DNA from: Diphasiastrum complanatum
Taxonomy: Eukaryota > Streptophyta > Lycopodiopsida > Lycopodiales > Lycopodiaceae
Reading direction: 5' to 3'
Assembly (NCBI GenBank): GCA_029204225.1
Contig: CM055092.1
Span: 81,763,464 to 81,827,463 of the forward strand
Length of the DNA: 64,000 nt
A program made the position numbers and the translations under genes. This document shows, piece by piece, positions 10,051 through 20,882 of the stretch; position 1 is the stretch's first letter; each line of letters starts with the position of its first letter. The notes below the pieces were generated by a model. That model did not search any database and was not told the origin of the DNA. It saw nothing but the letters and a program-made list of their open reading frames with translations.

Positions 10051-10637
10051 TTGGTGCAAGTTTCTTGGAAGATCAGCCAGATTTAGCAAGGATTTGGAGG
10101 AGCTATCAATTCTAGAGCGTGCTAGATTGATTCCTACTCAAAAATCATGCATTTTTCAAGTTTAGAATTGATTTTTTGTAAATCAGAATCTAATAGAAGT
10201 CAAAATCATTGAAGTAGGCCGATTTCACTCAAAACTTGGTGGAATGTGGCGACTTTACTTGCTATGGATAGGTGTTATTGCATTCTACAAGATTGTATCT
10301 CAACATTTTGGCAATTGCATGTATAATCTTGAAGATTCAATTTTTTGTGACTTTGTCAAAACCCTATTTTTGATTGGATCTCTGTTTTTTGAAGTTTTTG
10401 GACTTTAATAGAGTGTGTTTCAATCTTAGAAAGTGGCAAGATTCATTATATTGTTGGTAGATCATAGCTTGATCAAGAATTCTTCATTTCATGTGTTCGA
10501 TTTGCTAGGTTTGGTGCAAGAAAGAGATTTGAGAGGTTCCATATCTTTGTGATTTTTTCTTGAGTTCATTTGTTGACATTCAAAGGAGTGCTTTGTGCAT
10601 TGGAACAATTTGAAAGAAAGAATCAAATCATTGCAAC
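10051..10637 (+). other. Leader of the copia derivative
   Basis: AT-rich, about 590 bp, without a credible frame. A long untranslated leader is also seen in the intact copia element (55283-56080). Confidence 0.6.
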
Positions 10638-11538
10638 ATGGCAACCTCAAGTGGCTTCATGTTAGAAGGCAATGATAGGCTTACCTCAATCAACTATTCT
10701 ATTTGGAAGCTAAGGATGGATTCCTTATTGGAGATGAATGAGTTGATGGAGATTGTTGTAGGTGTGGAGGAGAGGCCTCAAGAACCCCAAGACCAAGTGA
10801 GGTATGACAAGAGAGCTAAAAGAACTCTACACATGATTAAGATGAATGTTACCAACGAACTTTCAAGGAAGTTGGTAAGTGTACTTCATCAAGTGAGGCT
10901 TTGGAAGCCTTGATGAAGCTTTATGAATCCAAGTCTACATCTAGGGTACTAACCATAAGAAGACAAATCTTTCAAAGTATGCAAAAGATTGATAAAAGTA
11001 CTCATGATTTTGTGTTGAGAGTTAAAGTATTCAATGATGAGTTAGAATGTATTGACGAGAGCATTAAGGAGATAAAACTTGTTCAAGTTATACTTAATGG
11101 CTTGTTGATTGTGCTAATCTTGTTCAAATTTTTGCTATTCAAAAGACTTTGTCAGGTATTGTGGATTTGCAAGAGATCTTGGCGAATGAGGAGTTTAGGC
11201 TTCAAGAACGAGGTGGATCTACATCATCATCGCATTATGAAGAGGAGGCTATGTTCATCAAAGACAAGCTCAAGGGCAAAGGCAAAGGCAAGTGGTCTAA
11301 AGGACAAGATCAAGGTGAGAATTTCTCTTTTGCCAAAAAGAACGATAAGTCTAAGTTAAAATGTCTTTATTGTGGAATCAAAGGGCATTTTGCTAATGAA
11401 TGTTTGAATAAGCAAAGAGATGAAGTTAGCAAGAAAATCAATTTTACTACAAATGATAAGGATATAGGTAGTTGTGATTCTCTTTTGATGTGTTCTTCAA
11501 GTCCAATATCAAGTGAAGGTGAGAAAGATACATGGTAG
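10638..11538 (+). pseudogene. Copia Gag with CCHC knuckle, frameshifted
   Basis: Opens with MATSSGFMLEGNDRLTSINY, close to the first residues of the intact copia Gag at 56081 (TNERLNKTNYSIWKVRM). A frameshift near 10870-10910 moves the frame; the continuation has ALMKLYESKSTSRVL and later the knuckle CLYCGIKGHFANEC near 11360. Another frame change lies near 11100-11150. It ends at a stop codon (11536-11538) directly before the protease active site. Confidence 0.85.
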
Positions 11539-11935
11539 ATTGACACTGGAGCACATGACTAGTCACGAGGAGCTCTTTACTTCTTTGGTCACTTACGATG
11601 GAGCCAAGAAAGCAATTCACAAGGCCAATGGTGTGAAGTGTGTGATTGAAGGTATTGGTTCAATTCCTATTTGTCTTTCTACTAATATGAAAGCAAAACT
11701 TGATGGTGTTCTTTACATTCCTTCACTTTCAAAGAATTTGTTAAGTGTTGGTCAAATGATAGAGAAAGGATACATGGTAAAGTTTTGTGGTGATGCTTGT
11801 TTCATTACAAAGGAAGAAATCTTGGTTGCTAGGGGCAATAGACAAGATAGACTTTTCAAGCTAGAAGCTTTTTTTATGGCTAACAAAAAGGATGGAATGG
11901 AAAAGGATATTGGTCTCAACTTTCCAAGGTTCCCT
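11536..11935 (+). pseudogene. Copia protease, decayed
   Basis: The active site reads W-stop-IDTGAHMTS: a nonsense codon interrupts it, and the small residues and His usually found between DTGA and MTS are partly deleted. Downstream, GVLYIPSLSKNLLSVGQM is the conserved core of copia proteases. Homology stops at about 11935, before the integrase zinc finger. Confidence 0.85.
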
Positions 11936-11955
11936 TTTAGCATCAATAAGATTGG

Positions 11956-12996
11956 TTGGATCTTGTGCAAAGTCTGACAAGCTTCCTTATGATAGATCTA
12001 GGTCGAGATCTAATATGCTTCTTGGAAATGTTCATCTTTGTGCTAACTTTGCTAGCTATAATGATGGTTCTTCAATGGTTATTCATGGAAAGAGCTAACT
12101 TCATCAATGGAGGTGGTGAAGGTTCTTCCTTGGAAAAGATTGTAGCTAATGATTTCTTTGATCACATGGAAAAAGATGTTGCTAGGCACATGCATGAAGG
12201 AGGTGGTTCTTCTACATTTTTTTGTGAGGAGTCCAATAAAGTCATTTTTTCCGCAAGTGGAGTTACATGTCTTCATAAAGAGAGTAGATCAAATGGTTCT
12301 ATCATGAGAATTGGTGAGGGAGATAGTCACAAGTCAAGAAGAAGAGAAGTATGTGAAATATCCAAAGTAGGATGTAATTTGAATGATGTCATGGTGAATG
12401 ATAGTGAGAAAGAATCATTATCATATGATTCATTACCTAAATCATTGAGTAGAAGTTCTTGTTTGAGAAAAAAGAGTACTTTAATCATCCTTATGTTGAA
12501 AAAAAAGAGTACTTCAATCATCCTTATGTTGAAGGTACTAATCATTTTTTTCATGGCTTCTAATGTCTTTGAGATTTTTACTTATTATGATGAAATCATT
12601 AAGAAGGAGTCTTGTGAAGGAAAGAGCAATGGAAGATTGGTTCTTCGGAAGATCCAAAGCATGGATCTCACATCTCTTCGTCAACTCAAAGGATTCTATA
12701 ATTATGAATTGATCACTCATGATCAAGATGACAAAAGGTTGGTTGGAGAAGACTACATGGAGCAAATCGAGAGGCAATTTCTTCAAGGCAAGGGAGATCT
12801 CATTGATGAGATTAATGAGGTTTTTATGGACTCAAGAGGGTTGGATTTATTAGGTTTGATACTCATCTTCACCTACCCTACTTCATGTTGGATGGAAAGT
12901 GTGGAATCTATCTTTTGCTTTATGATGGTGGCATTTTTTTCATTAACTTTTGTCACAGATCAAGATCAAGCATTGATGAGATCTTGTTGGATATAG
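11956..12996 (+). CDS. Unidentified ORF in place of copia pol, first part
   Basis: 346-codon open frame that I do not recognise. The first 45 residues are hydrophobic (possibly out of the true frame). The middle is charged and Ser-rich, with an 11-residue tandem duplication (KKSTxIILMLK, 12473-12540). No D-D-E, YVDD or RNase H motif is visible. Its last 112 bp overlap the next frame, so the two may be one broken reading frame or a frameshift pair. It lies where the integrase of the intact copia relative would be. It could be a captured host sequence or diverged element sequence. The long frame is notable in an otherwise mutated element. Confidence 0.4.
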   Translation: MDLVQSLTSFLMIDLGRDLICFLEMFIFVLTLLAIMMVLQWLFMERANFINGGGEGSSLEKIVANDFFDHMEKDVARHMHEGGGSSTFFCEESNKVIFSASGVTCLHKESRSNGSIMRIGEGDSHKSRRREVCEISKVGCNLNDVMVNDSEKESLSYDSLPKSLSRSSCLRKKSTLIILMLKKKSTSIILMLKVLIIFFMASNVFEIFTYYDEIIKKESCEGKSNGRLVLRKIQSMDLTSLRQLKGFYNYELITHDQDDKRLVGEDYMEQIERQFLQGKGDLIDEINEVFMDSRGLDLLGLILIFTYPTSCWMESVESIFCFMMVAFFSLTFVTDQDQALMRSCWI

Positions 12997-13613
12997 ATCA
13001 TATGTTTGAGAGGGAGTATTTCCAAAGGTTTAGGTCTGAATATATTCATATCTTTGATGTTCAAGAGAAAGGTAAGCAATTGGAAGTGACGCACTTTGGT
13101 TTACTCACTTGTTTTGGAGAATTTTCTTGTGTAGATGATGATGCTATGCAAGTGGGTATTGGTTCTCATGATGGAAAATCAGCTAATAGATCTAGAAAAG
13201 AGGTCTTAGTCAATAGCTTTCATCAAAAGGAAGATGAGGAGGTTGGTCTCAAAGGGCTTCAACAACACAAAAGGAAAGGTGGCAAATTGGAGCTAGTCAA
13301 GAGCATCAAAGGAGACTCATTTGACAAAGATGTTATGGATCCATTTTTGCAGGTGTATGAAGAATCAAGTCAGGTCAAAGAAGCAGCAAGGAATTGTTGT
13401 TCAAGTTTACTTATCTTGTCTTATCTCATGTTTGAACTATTTCATGTGAAATTGTCAAGATATGGTCAAACTATTTACATTGTTTCGCATCATTTTGATG
13501 TCGGAGTTATACTAGCATTCTTGGCTAGTTATGCTGATGGAAATGAAGCTTTTGGAGGTTCATTATGTCACTCATTCATGGCCAAGTCATCAAGTGTTGA
13601 TGATACCTTGTAG
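12885..13613 (+). CDS. Unidentified ORF in place of copia pol, second part
   Basis: 242-codon open frame overlapping the preceding one in another frame. It contains an acidic and basic middle (QKEDEEVGLKGLQQHKRKGG) and a hydrophobic stretch near residues 175-205 (SSLLILSYLMFELF) that could be membrane-associated. No known retroelement domain is visible. The true start is uncertain because the upstream frame overlaps. It ends about 110 bp before the likely 3' LTR region. Confidence 0.4.
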   Translation: MLDGKCGIYLLLYDGGIFFINFCHRSRSSIDEILLDIDHMFEREYFQRFRSEYIHIFDVQEKGKQLEVTHFGLLTCFGEFSCVDDDAMQVGIGSHDGKSANRSRKEVLVNSFHQKEDEEVGLKGLQQHKRKGGKLELVKSIKGDSFDKDVMDPFLQVYEESSQVKEAARNCCSSLLILSYLMFELFHVKLSRYGQTIYIVSHHFDVGVILAFLASYADGNEAFGGSLCHSFMAKSSSVDDTL

Positions 13614-13953
13614 CAAGATGGCAATGGAGGCTCATTCGTGGAGTTTTATGGTGGAGACATAGAAAGGACAAAGTTGGAGGAGACAAGCAAGCAAAAGGCC
13701 ATTACTCACATTAATTGGTGGTTGTCCATATTAGGCCAATATGCATTTTAGACTCAGAGATAAACTTTATAAAAGTTATTTTAGTCAAAGTTTATTTGAA
13801 CTACTTTGGAAAGTGTGGGAAAATTAGGGGGTCAAGGTTGGACACATTCTAATTTAAATGTTAGATACATTGAATCTAGTATATTGTTGATAAGGTTTTT
13901 CAACTAGAAGAAATTTGGAGGGAAACCAAACTCATTAATGAGACATGGATCTG

Positions 13954-13963
13954 CTATATATAG
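13954..13963 (+). promoter_or_regulatory. TATA box in the copia 3' LTR
   Basis: ctatatatag within the LTR, about 380 bp from its end. It is preserved in the duplicate at 46243-46252. Confidence 0.6.
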
Positions 13964-14658
13964 TTGTACACACGTGGGAGGAGTTACATTGTTTATCTTT
14001 TTTCTCATTCGTGCTCATACATGAGATCTCTTTGGGATTTCACACTCATAGGTGCACATTGGTGGTAATATCTCAACTTTTTGTGTGTAGAATCAAATTG
14101 TATGATGTTTGTTGCATTCACACGTGTGAAATACAGTAGGTTATTGGTTTTGTATGTACAACAATAGTACTCTAGCATTCATATCTTATTTTGTCAAGAT
14201 CTATTAGAGTTTAAAGCTTCTATGTATTGATAGAGCTAGTTCTCTACATTGTCAATGGTGCTAGATGTGCTATATTTCATATCCAAATATTAAAGGGACA
14301 TATTGGATCTTAATGATCTGAAATTCTTCACAGTGGCCTAGTCATTATAGATTCCTACAATATTGGCAAAAATGTGTAGTATAAAAGATATACCGTTCTC
14401 CCATAGAGATAAATCTTTTCTAATGGATTATAAGTGTAAAATGGATAATGTCGAAGGTAAGGTGTGTGATATTCAGAGCCAACCACCACAATGACAAGGC
14501 TGGTTATCCACAAATATTGGTTTAAATTGGCATCCAATAACACCATTGTGAAACATTATATGTCATCTTTTAGACAACTAGGATAAACAGTAAGCAACCT
14601 TTCTTACAGAGACAAGCATACAGATTCAACCAAATAGAATAAAAAAAGGTTGCTTGAT

Positions 14659-15967
14659 CACTACAAGAATTGTTGCGATTTCTGACAAAATTTCTGACGT
14701 AAAATCTTGTTAAATTTTTTTTTTTAATTGACGCAGGTGTCGGAAAACGCATGGCAATAAAGTTATCAAAATCTGTCGCTTTTAAATTCCATCAATATCC
14801 GCCAATGACAAGCCCAAAACTAGCAACCGAAAAAAAACAATTGTCAAAAAATATGCCATATGGACATCGGATTCCGACGACCACGTGAGACGTCAGAATC
14901 CGACAAATTTTTTTTTTTCCTTTCAGAATCCAACAAGTTTTTTTTTTTCCTGTTCGAATATGACCGATGGGACATAAAAATCTTTCTTACTTTTGTTTTT
15001 GGAATTTAACAAGTTTTTTATTTTTATTTTTAATTTTATATTTATTTATTTTTCGAAATTTGACCGCTTTTGAATGTGTCGAGATTTTGACACTGTTGAA
15101 AAATAGAAAAAATTTATGATACGAACACTTACAAACCAATTTCATAATACGAACTCTTACTTCAGTGTGGATATTATGACAACAACTGCAAATACACTAT
15201 GTATGCCATATAGTACTACATAGCAAGTAACCTCTTACAATCATTTCAAACACGTTGAATGAATATTTAGATCAACTATGATTCACAATATTAATCAAGT
15301 CACTAATACACTAAAAACCCATTCGTTAACTGGTAGGAAAACTAAAATAAATTGCAACCAAACATACTCCAATTGATAAGAAGTGCATACGGAAAATGAA
15401 TGATTATGAAAAATGACATAGATGAAACAAACTAAAATTAGACAAAGCCATACTGTAGTGCATTTTTCTAGTCAAAATTTCAAAATTTTAACAACTACAA
15501 TCATTGATGCTGATTTTCTAGAAAAAAATGTGCTAGATGTATCTCATATGTGCAAAATCTGCTATTATGCCACTTTATATTGATATACGAATGTGGCTAT
15601 GTTAAAGAGTAGCTATGAAATTCTATGGCATGTTCAAATGTCATAATCAATTTTCAAATGACAGTTATATCAGACAAATTAGAGCTATTTTTACTATGTT
15701 ACTATTTTTAGTAAGTTTGTTAAATAGCAATAAGCTATTTTTAGTAACACTCATAAGTGACTTTGATGGATGATAATATCGATAGTAAATGGCAATTTTT
15801 TGCCATATTGTAATGATGAAATGTATTTTATATCATGATTAATAAAAGATGTCCAGGTACCTTTAAGGCACTGACTTAAGTTTCAAGGAAAGGTCCAAAG
15901 GCTAAGGGTCCTGCAAACAACGACAATCAAAGTTCAGTTCAAGACGAAAACAACAAATCAGCGAAAA
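14659..15967 (+). mobile_element. CACTA-like transposon terminus (partial)
   Basis: Starts CACTACAAGAAT, the form of plant CACTA (En/Spm) terminal repeats, followed by tgttgcgatttctgac and by palindromic catcggattccgacg and gacgtcagaatccgac near 14870-14910. No matching opposite end was found by eye. Apart from the terminus the sequence is AT-rich and non-coding. The duplicate at 46950 starts CACTACAATAAT. Confidence 0.5.
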
Positions 15968-16808
15968 TATGACACTGTCGCTCCTTCAGCAATTCCCCCG
16001 CCCCCGCTCTTTTTCTTCTTGCTTCAAAACTCATTGGTAAAATGAAGAAGATGACCCGGTAAAGAATAAGATGGGAGCCGGCAGTCTAGAAATAAAGTGA
16101 AAAACCACAAAAATGAAGATATTTAAGAACCAGATGCCTGTTGAAGAAAAGACCTTAGCCTATGGACAGTCCTTGAAATTTAAGTCAGAGTAAAAAGATT
16201 GAGGTAATTTTTATTGTTCACCTCTATTTTTACTCATGTCCTAAATCACTTCATAATACAAATAGAAGATGAGTAAATGTTATTCTGTGTATTATTTCAA
16301 TGACTATGAATGGAATTCAAGAATGAGAATCTGATTTGTCTATGTATACTAAATGTGTAATGCAGTAAGAGATGACTAACAAATTTTTCTTCTGTAGTAA
16401 GAACTATAGTTTTACAGTCAGTAATAATTCACTAAATTACTGTCTGAGGTAAAAAAACAGTCAACATAAAATAGATTTCAGTCTTTGTTTTGGTTTATAG
16501 AATATGCTCTATGCTTAACAAATGTAATGGCAATTTACAAGCACAATAAATTCCATATTGCTAATCCATTGAAAAACATGGAAAATCTACCACTCAAAGT
16601 GGTTGAAAAACACCATTAGAGCTATATATATATTATATATTTCCAAAACCACATACATTATCATGATAAAACCATTGAAAAAGATGGTCAAGCTTCCGTA
16701 GATAAATCATGGCAATTGCATCAAAGATTGAATCAAATTAAGTTTGCTCGATTGGAGAGAAGACAAGGATTAGTAAATGAAAAACATTTATATCATTGAA
16801 AAGAATAT
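15968..16808. other. No recognisable feature
   Basis: AT-rich intergenic sequence. I see no gene, only a short ATATAT run near 16623-16640. Confidence 0.4.
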
Positions 16809-17334
16809 TTGAGATGGATTACTTATGAGGTGAATGGGTTCAAACTTAAGTTACCTTCTAGTATAATCTATGGCAATATCCGAACTCGAAACCCAATGGC
16901 TGGCTTCATAATCATACCAAAACCCCGCTATAGTGTTATCAACACTATCAAGCAATACACCAAACCTACCACATGTTTTATGGCGACGACAATGGGATTT
17001 AGATCCATGAAAGCCAGATACTCTAGTGATATCCTAGTTCATATTGCCATAGAAGTATAGAAAATGCTTAAATGATAATCATTTGGAGTGACTGAAAGAA
17101 GAATTCAAAGATGAATAGTTCAATAAGATAAAGATGAAGCTTTTTTCTATAAAAGATGTTCATGAAGAAAGAGTGTTTCTAGGATTACGTGGTTACTATA
17201 GAAGATCTATACGTAATTCTGATCAAATATATACACCCTTATATAATCTTCTTAAGAAAGACGTTACTTTTAATTGGACATCTATAGAGGAGAAATCCTT
17301 TCAAGATCTCAATTACTGTTTGATGTTATTATGA
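16809..17334 (+). pseudogene. Ty3/gypsy reverse transcriptase C-terminal fragment
   Basis: Residues encoded at 17134-17334 (FLGLRGYYRRSIRNSDQIYT, then PLYNLLKKDVTFNW) match the connection between RT and RNase H of gypsy elements, whose usual form is FLGLxGYYRRFI and LLKKD. The 84-codon frame before it (16809-17060) is not recognisable. Short and isolated; clearly dead. Confidence 0.7.
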
Positions 17335-18164
17335 ATCAAGACAGATCATAAGATAAAAAAAAAACAAAAAGTCCTTTATGAATAAAAAAGTATCATTTAA
17401 ACATGGAGGTGCCTTCAGCCCTAACTGTTCATAATTAGAGAGTTAGAGCAGTGGTGGTTTTAGGAATGCTATCCTTGCTAAGAGACTCTAAAATAGAACG
17501 AGAATTGTTGGATATATTAGTCGAATATTTAACTTATCCAAAATATCCTACATGTCCGTTCTTCCAAAAAGTCATAGAGTACCTAGAGATTATATATGAG
17601 ATCTATAACTAGTTTATTATTTAACTCTTTGTGAAGAAACATATAATACATGATTATATAGGTCGATGTTCAATATTGACTTTGCTTAATAATGGACAAT
17701 ATGACTGAAAACAATCAGTATTGAGATGCATATGAATACTTCAGTTAAAGTGAAATAAATGTAGATCGTCAATTCATATCACAAAAAAAAACAAAATAAT
17801 TATACAAATCATGAATGGAGATAGCATCCACCGATGAGGGTATAATAGTGAATATACATTGTTGGAATATTTGGCAAATTTCTGATTAAGCATCTAGAAC
17901 TAATCAGAAAATTACAGCAATGGAAAATTAGCCACGACCTAGAGTGCATCTGCTGACGTCATGCCATCAGATCAGTTATCTGTACTTCTGGGTACTTGCA
18001 TGATCTTTGTTGGTATTCTTTAGAGCATGAGGACAGAAAAGGTTTCGCGACATTTTTCGTGTCGCGTCGTTGGTTTCGTTTCCATCGTCTAACTTTCTTG
18101 TGTCACAATAACATATCGCGCAAATTTCGATGTCCGCGTCCAACGTATGCTCAAAAATTTCATA
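17335..18164. other. No recognisable gene; probable decayed gypsy sequence
   Basis: AT-rich sequence with many stops in every frame. It follows a gypsy RT fragment and may hold its RNase H remains, but nothing is readable. Confidence 0.35.
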
Positions 18165-18495
18165 ATCCGTCGCAATCCGACACGTCGAGTTCCGACGTCC
18201 CAGTAAAAAATCTTAGAATCACAATCTGGCAATCGGGAAATCTGGGCGGCAACCAATTTTTCAAAGGCACGTCGGAGTTCGACATGTCGGATTCCGACTT
18301 GCAAACATGGATATGACCTATCACAGAAATTTTTTAAACAAAACTACGTGTCATCCGACGTGGACGTCGGAATCCGACGTCCCCATCAGCATGCCAAAAA
18401 GCCTGTCCACGGCATCTAGCACCTTTGTCCGGGCCTGAATGGGCACAGACGTCGGATTCCGATGTGTTTGGAGGCCGTCAGATTCTGACGTCTGT
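18165..18495. repeat. Cluster of GACGTCGGAATCCGACGTC-like palindromes
   Basis: About eight to ten full or partial copies of (ga)cgtcgga(a/t)tccgacg(tc) in both orientations, the best at about 18362-18380, with others near 18284, 18450 and 18475. The same motif occurs inside the CACTA-like end at about 14870-14910. Dense short inverted motifs are typical of the subterminal regions of CACTA elements, where transposase accessory proteins bind. Confidence 0.55.
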
Positions 18496-19182
18496 TTCAA
18501 TCTTCCAATTTGCCAACGCCTTCTCTTTCACTTTGTCTTTTGCAGATTTGAGCGTCTTTGGATCGATTGAGGGTGATTGACAGCGATCAGTGCTTGAGGG
18601 CTTCAAGATCAATGCTTGAAGGTGCTTGAAGATCATTGTTTGAGGTTGGTGTTTGACTTTTGTTTGTTTTATTTTTTGTTTGTTTGTTTGAGGTTGATGT
18701 TTGTTTGTTTGTTCGAAGAGGAGATAGAGAGTGTGAATGATAAAAAGAGATGAAGAGAGAGAGAGTGTGTGTGTGTGTGTTTTTAAATTTTGCATTGATT
18801 TAAAATGGTTTTGAATGGTCTTGTAATAGATTATTAGTATCATTTAGGATAGTAGATTTATGATTATTATATTTGTAATTTGTGAGAGAGAAAGAGAGAG
18901 AGGAGGTGAAGTGTACATGTATGGTTGAAGATATTGAAAGATTTTGGATTCTTTTTTTTTAAATAAAGTTTTAAGAGAGAGAGAGAGAGTTTTCTATAAT
19001 ATATTGTGATAGTGTTTATAATAGATTAGTTTTTGATAGTGTTTATAATAGATTGTTAGAATTATTTGAGATAATGTTTAACATTTTGCAATGATGTAGA
19101 ATTTAAGATAATAGATAAATACATAATCTATGGTAGTAATAGATTGTTAGATTTTTATTTATTTAAGACTAAGAATGATAGA

Positions 19183-19223
<41 letters not shown>

Positions 19224-19657
19224 GTGTTTTTTTTTGTAAATCAAAAATATTCAAGAAAAAGAGAGCAAGCGTTTAAAGAGCGAGCAATTGCACGTATGCA
19301 CTTAAGCTTCGAGTGAAGCTTCGAGTAAGGTTACTAGTGAGTTTGTGCTGTTTCAATTTGTTTATTATTAGACTACGTTATCTAACATAGTAAGAAATTA
19401 AATGTAATTCATAATTTTCATTTTGTACAAAATCCTAGGAAGGTGTGTAGCCCTTACTGTTCTCCCGTTAAAGGTGAGGTTCTAATCTTTCCAACTTGCA
19501 TGGAAAAACCTACACGCCGCAGGGAGGGAATATGTGGTGATTCTGAAATAGGACATAAACACAAGGTTCGGGTATTATAATTATCACATTCAACTCTATC
19601 TATAACAATATACATAAAAAATATTGCGATGAATATAAAAAAAAGAATGATAGATAA
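18496..19657. repeat. Low-complexity region with GA/GT microsatellites
   Basis: Contains (GA)n(GT)n at 18754-18780, (GA)n at about 18974-18989 and 19185-19220, and a TTTG-rich run near 18655-18715. No gene is visible. Confidence 0.8.
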
Positions 19658-20780
19658 TCATAGATCATTCTCATCATTTACATCATTTTCGTCATCACAC
19701 AAGTCTTGACACTCATCTGAATCTAGGTCTAGGTATAATCGTAAATTTTCAATCATGTCTCTTTCATGATGTGAGTTACTCTCATATTCAATCTCCTCTT
19801 CTTCTAATTCTATCTCATCCAAATGTGGGGGATTAGAAATACTATTCATATATTGAGTAGTACAAAAACAAAACTTTACATAAACAATATTACACTAACC
19901 TTCCATCCACATCCGCGAACAAATTCTCATTCTAATTCGTTCACTTCTTCTCCGTTTTTGGATGCTTTTAGCATCATATCAAAAACCCATTCACGAGAGC
20001 ATTTTGAAGGTAAAGGCTCCAAAGGTTCGTCGTTCTCCAACGCCCTTCTCAGTTATTCAAGTGATATTTCTTCTTCGTTTCAATGTTATGTTTCTTTCCT
20101 TTTTGGCTTCTTCACACCTTGAAATCCACTTTTCCATTTGTCCACAATTATATAATATGAATGTGTCAATTTTTTCTTTTAATTGAGGTGAAAGTCTTTT
20201 TTGCACACCATTTCCTTGTGGTATTTCACCCTTAACACGTTCATCTTCTTCTTCACACCACATCTTTGGACTTGCAGGATGCAATTGTGAGATTATTTCG
20301 GTGATAAAAAACAAAGATTCCTGTACAAGCCAATTTTTTGCAATGCTACCTTATGGACTTGTCTTTTGTCTCACAAGCCCTTCAAAACTTTCATAAAGTG
20401 CGCAAGGTAGAACATCCATCTCGTGTGCATAGGTCCTGCAATTGATACTTCTTCGACCAAATGCACTAGAAGATGAATTTGTATATCCAAAAAGGAAGTT
20501 GGGAAATCTCTTTCCAACAAACATACCATTTCAATCATTTGGATTTTCATGGAATCCAATTCACTATTTTTTATTTCTTTTGAGGAAATCCACCTGCAAG
20601 ATTGATACTACATTAGGTTGTTTAACACATAAAAAAATTTAAATATCACATATTGATACAAACCTAATCATTGATGACAAATTGTAAAGCGTATTTCGTA
20701 CGTCATCGTCGAAGAGACCTCAAATAGAAAGTGGAAGTATGAAATGCATCTTGTGCCAATCATGGGATTTCAATCCACTT
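19658..20780 (-). pseudogene. CACTA transposase (TNP2-type) remnant
   Basis: On the minus strand the 20371-20559 frame has FPTSFLDIQIHLLVHLVEEV and AGPMHTRWMFYLAHFMKVLK, a clear match to the conserved region following the catalytic domain in plant TNP2-like CACTA transposases (DUF4218). Upstream on that strand (about 20640-20780) KLSGLKSHDWHKMHF matches the preceding GLKSHDCH motif. Further frames at 20057-20314 and an acidic 63-codon frame at 19658-19849 continue the remnant. Several stops and frameshifts; not functional. Confidence 0.8.
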
Positions 20781-20882
20781 AATTTACCGTCTTTTTCATG
20801 CAGTGCAAACAAGGATGTTTAGATGTAGCATAGTGAGAGACATTATACATGCATTTCAATGTTTTCAAATCTCCTGCTAAGT

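Larger units (their letters stand above)
9798..14332 (+). mobile_element. Ty1/copia element with pol replaced by unknown ORFs
   Basis: The left LTR is reduced to its last 240 bp (9798-10037); the right LTR ends at 14332 with the matching sequence. A primer-site-like TGGTATCAGATCT follows the left LTR at 10038. The order inside is leader, Gag with CCHC knuckle (10638-11538), protease (11530-11930), then about 1.7 kb of frames that do not resemble integrase, RT or RNase H. The Gag and protease resemble those of the copia element at 56081. It is non-autonomous and mutated. Confidence 0.8.
13675..15967. repeat. Segmental duplication, copy 1 (partner 45966-48258)
   Basis: About 2.3 kb, spanning the copia 3' end, its LTR, the flank beyond 14332 and a CACTA-like end. 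It is nearly identical to 45966-48258. Because the repeat crosses the LTR/flank junction, it is duplication of genomic DNA rather than two insertions. Confidence 0.88.

Noticed and set aside
11752-11970. Minus-strand frame opposite the copia protease
   Set aside because: Antisense shadow of the recognised plus-strand protease.
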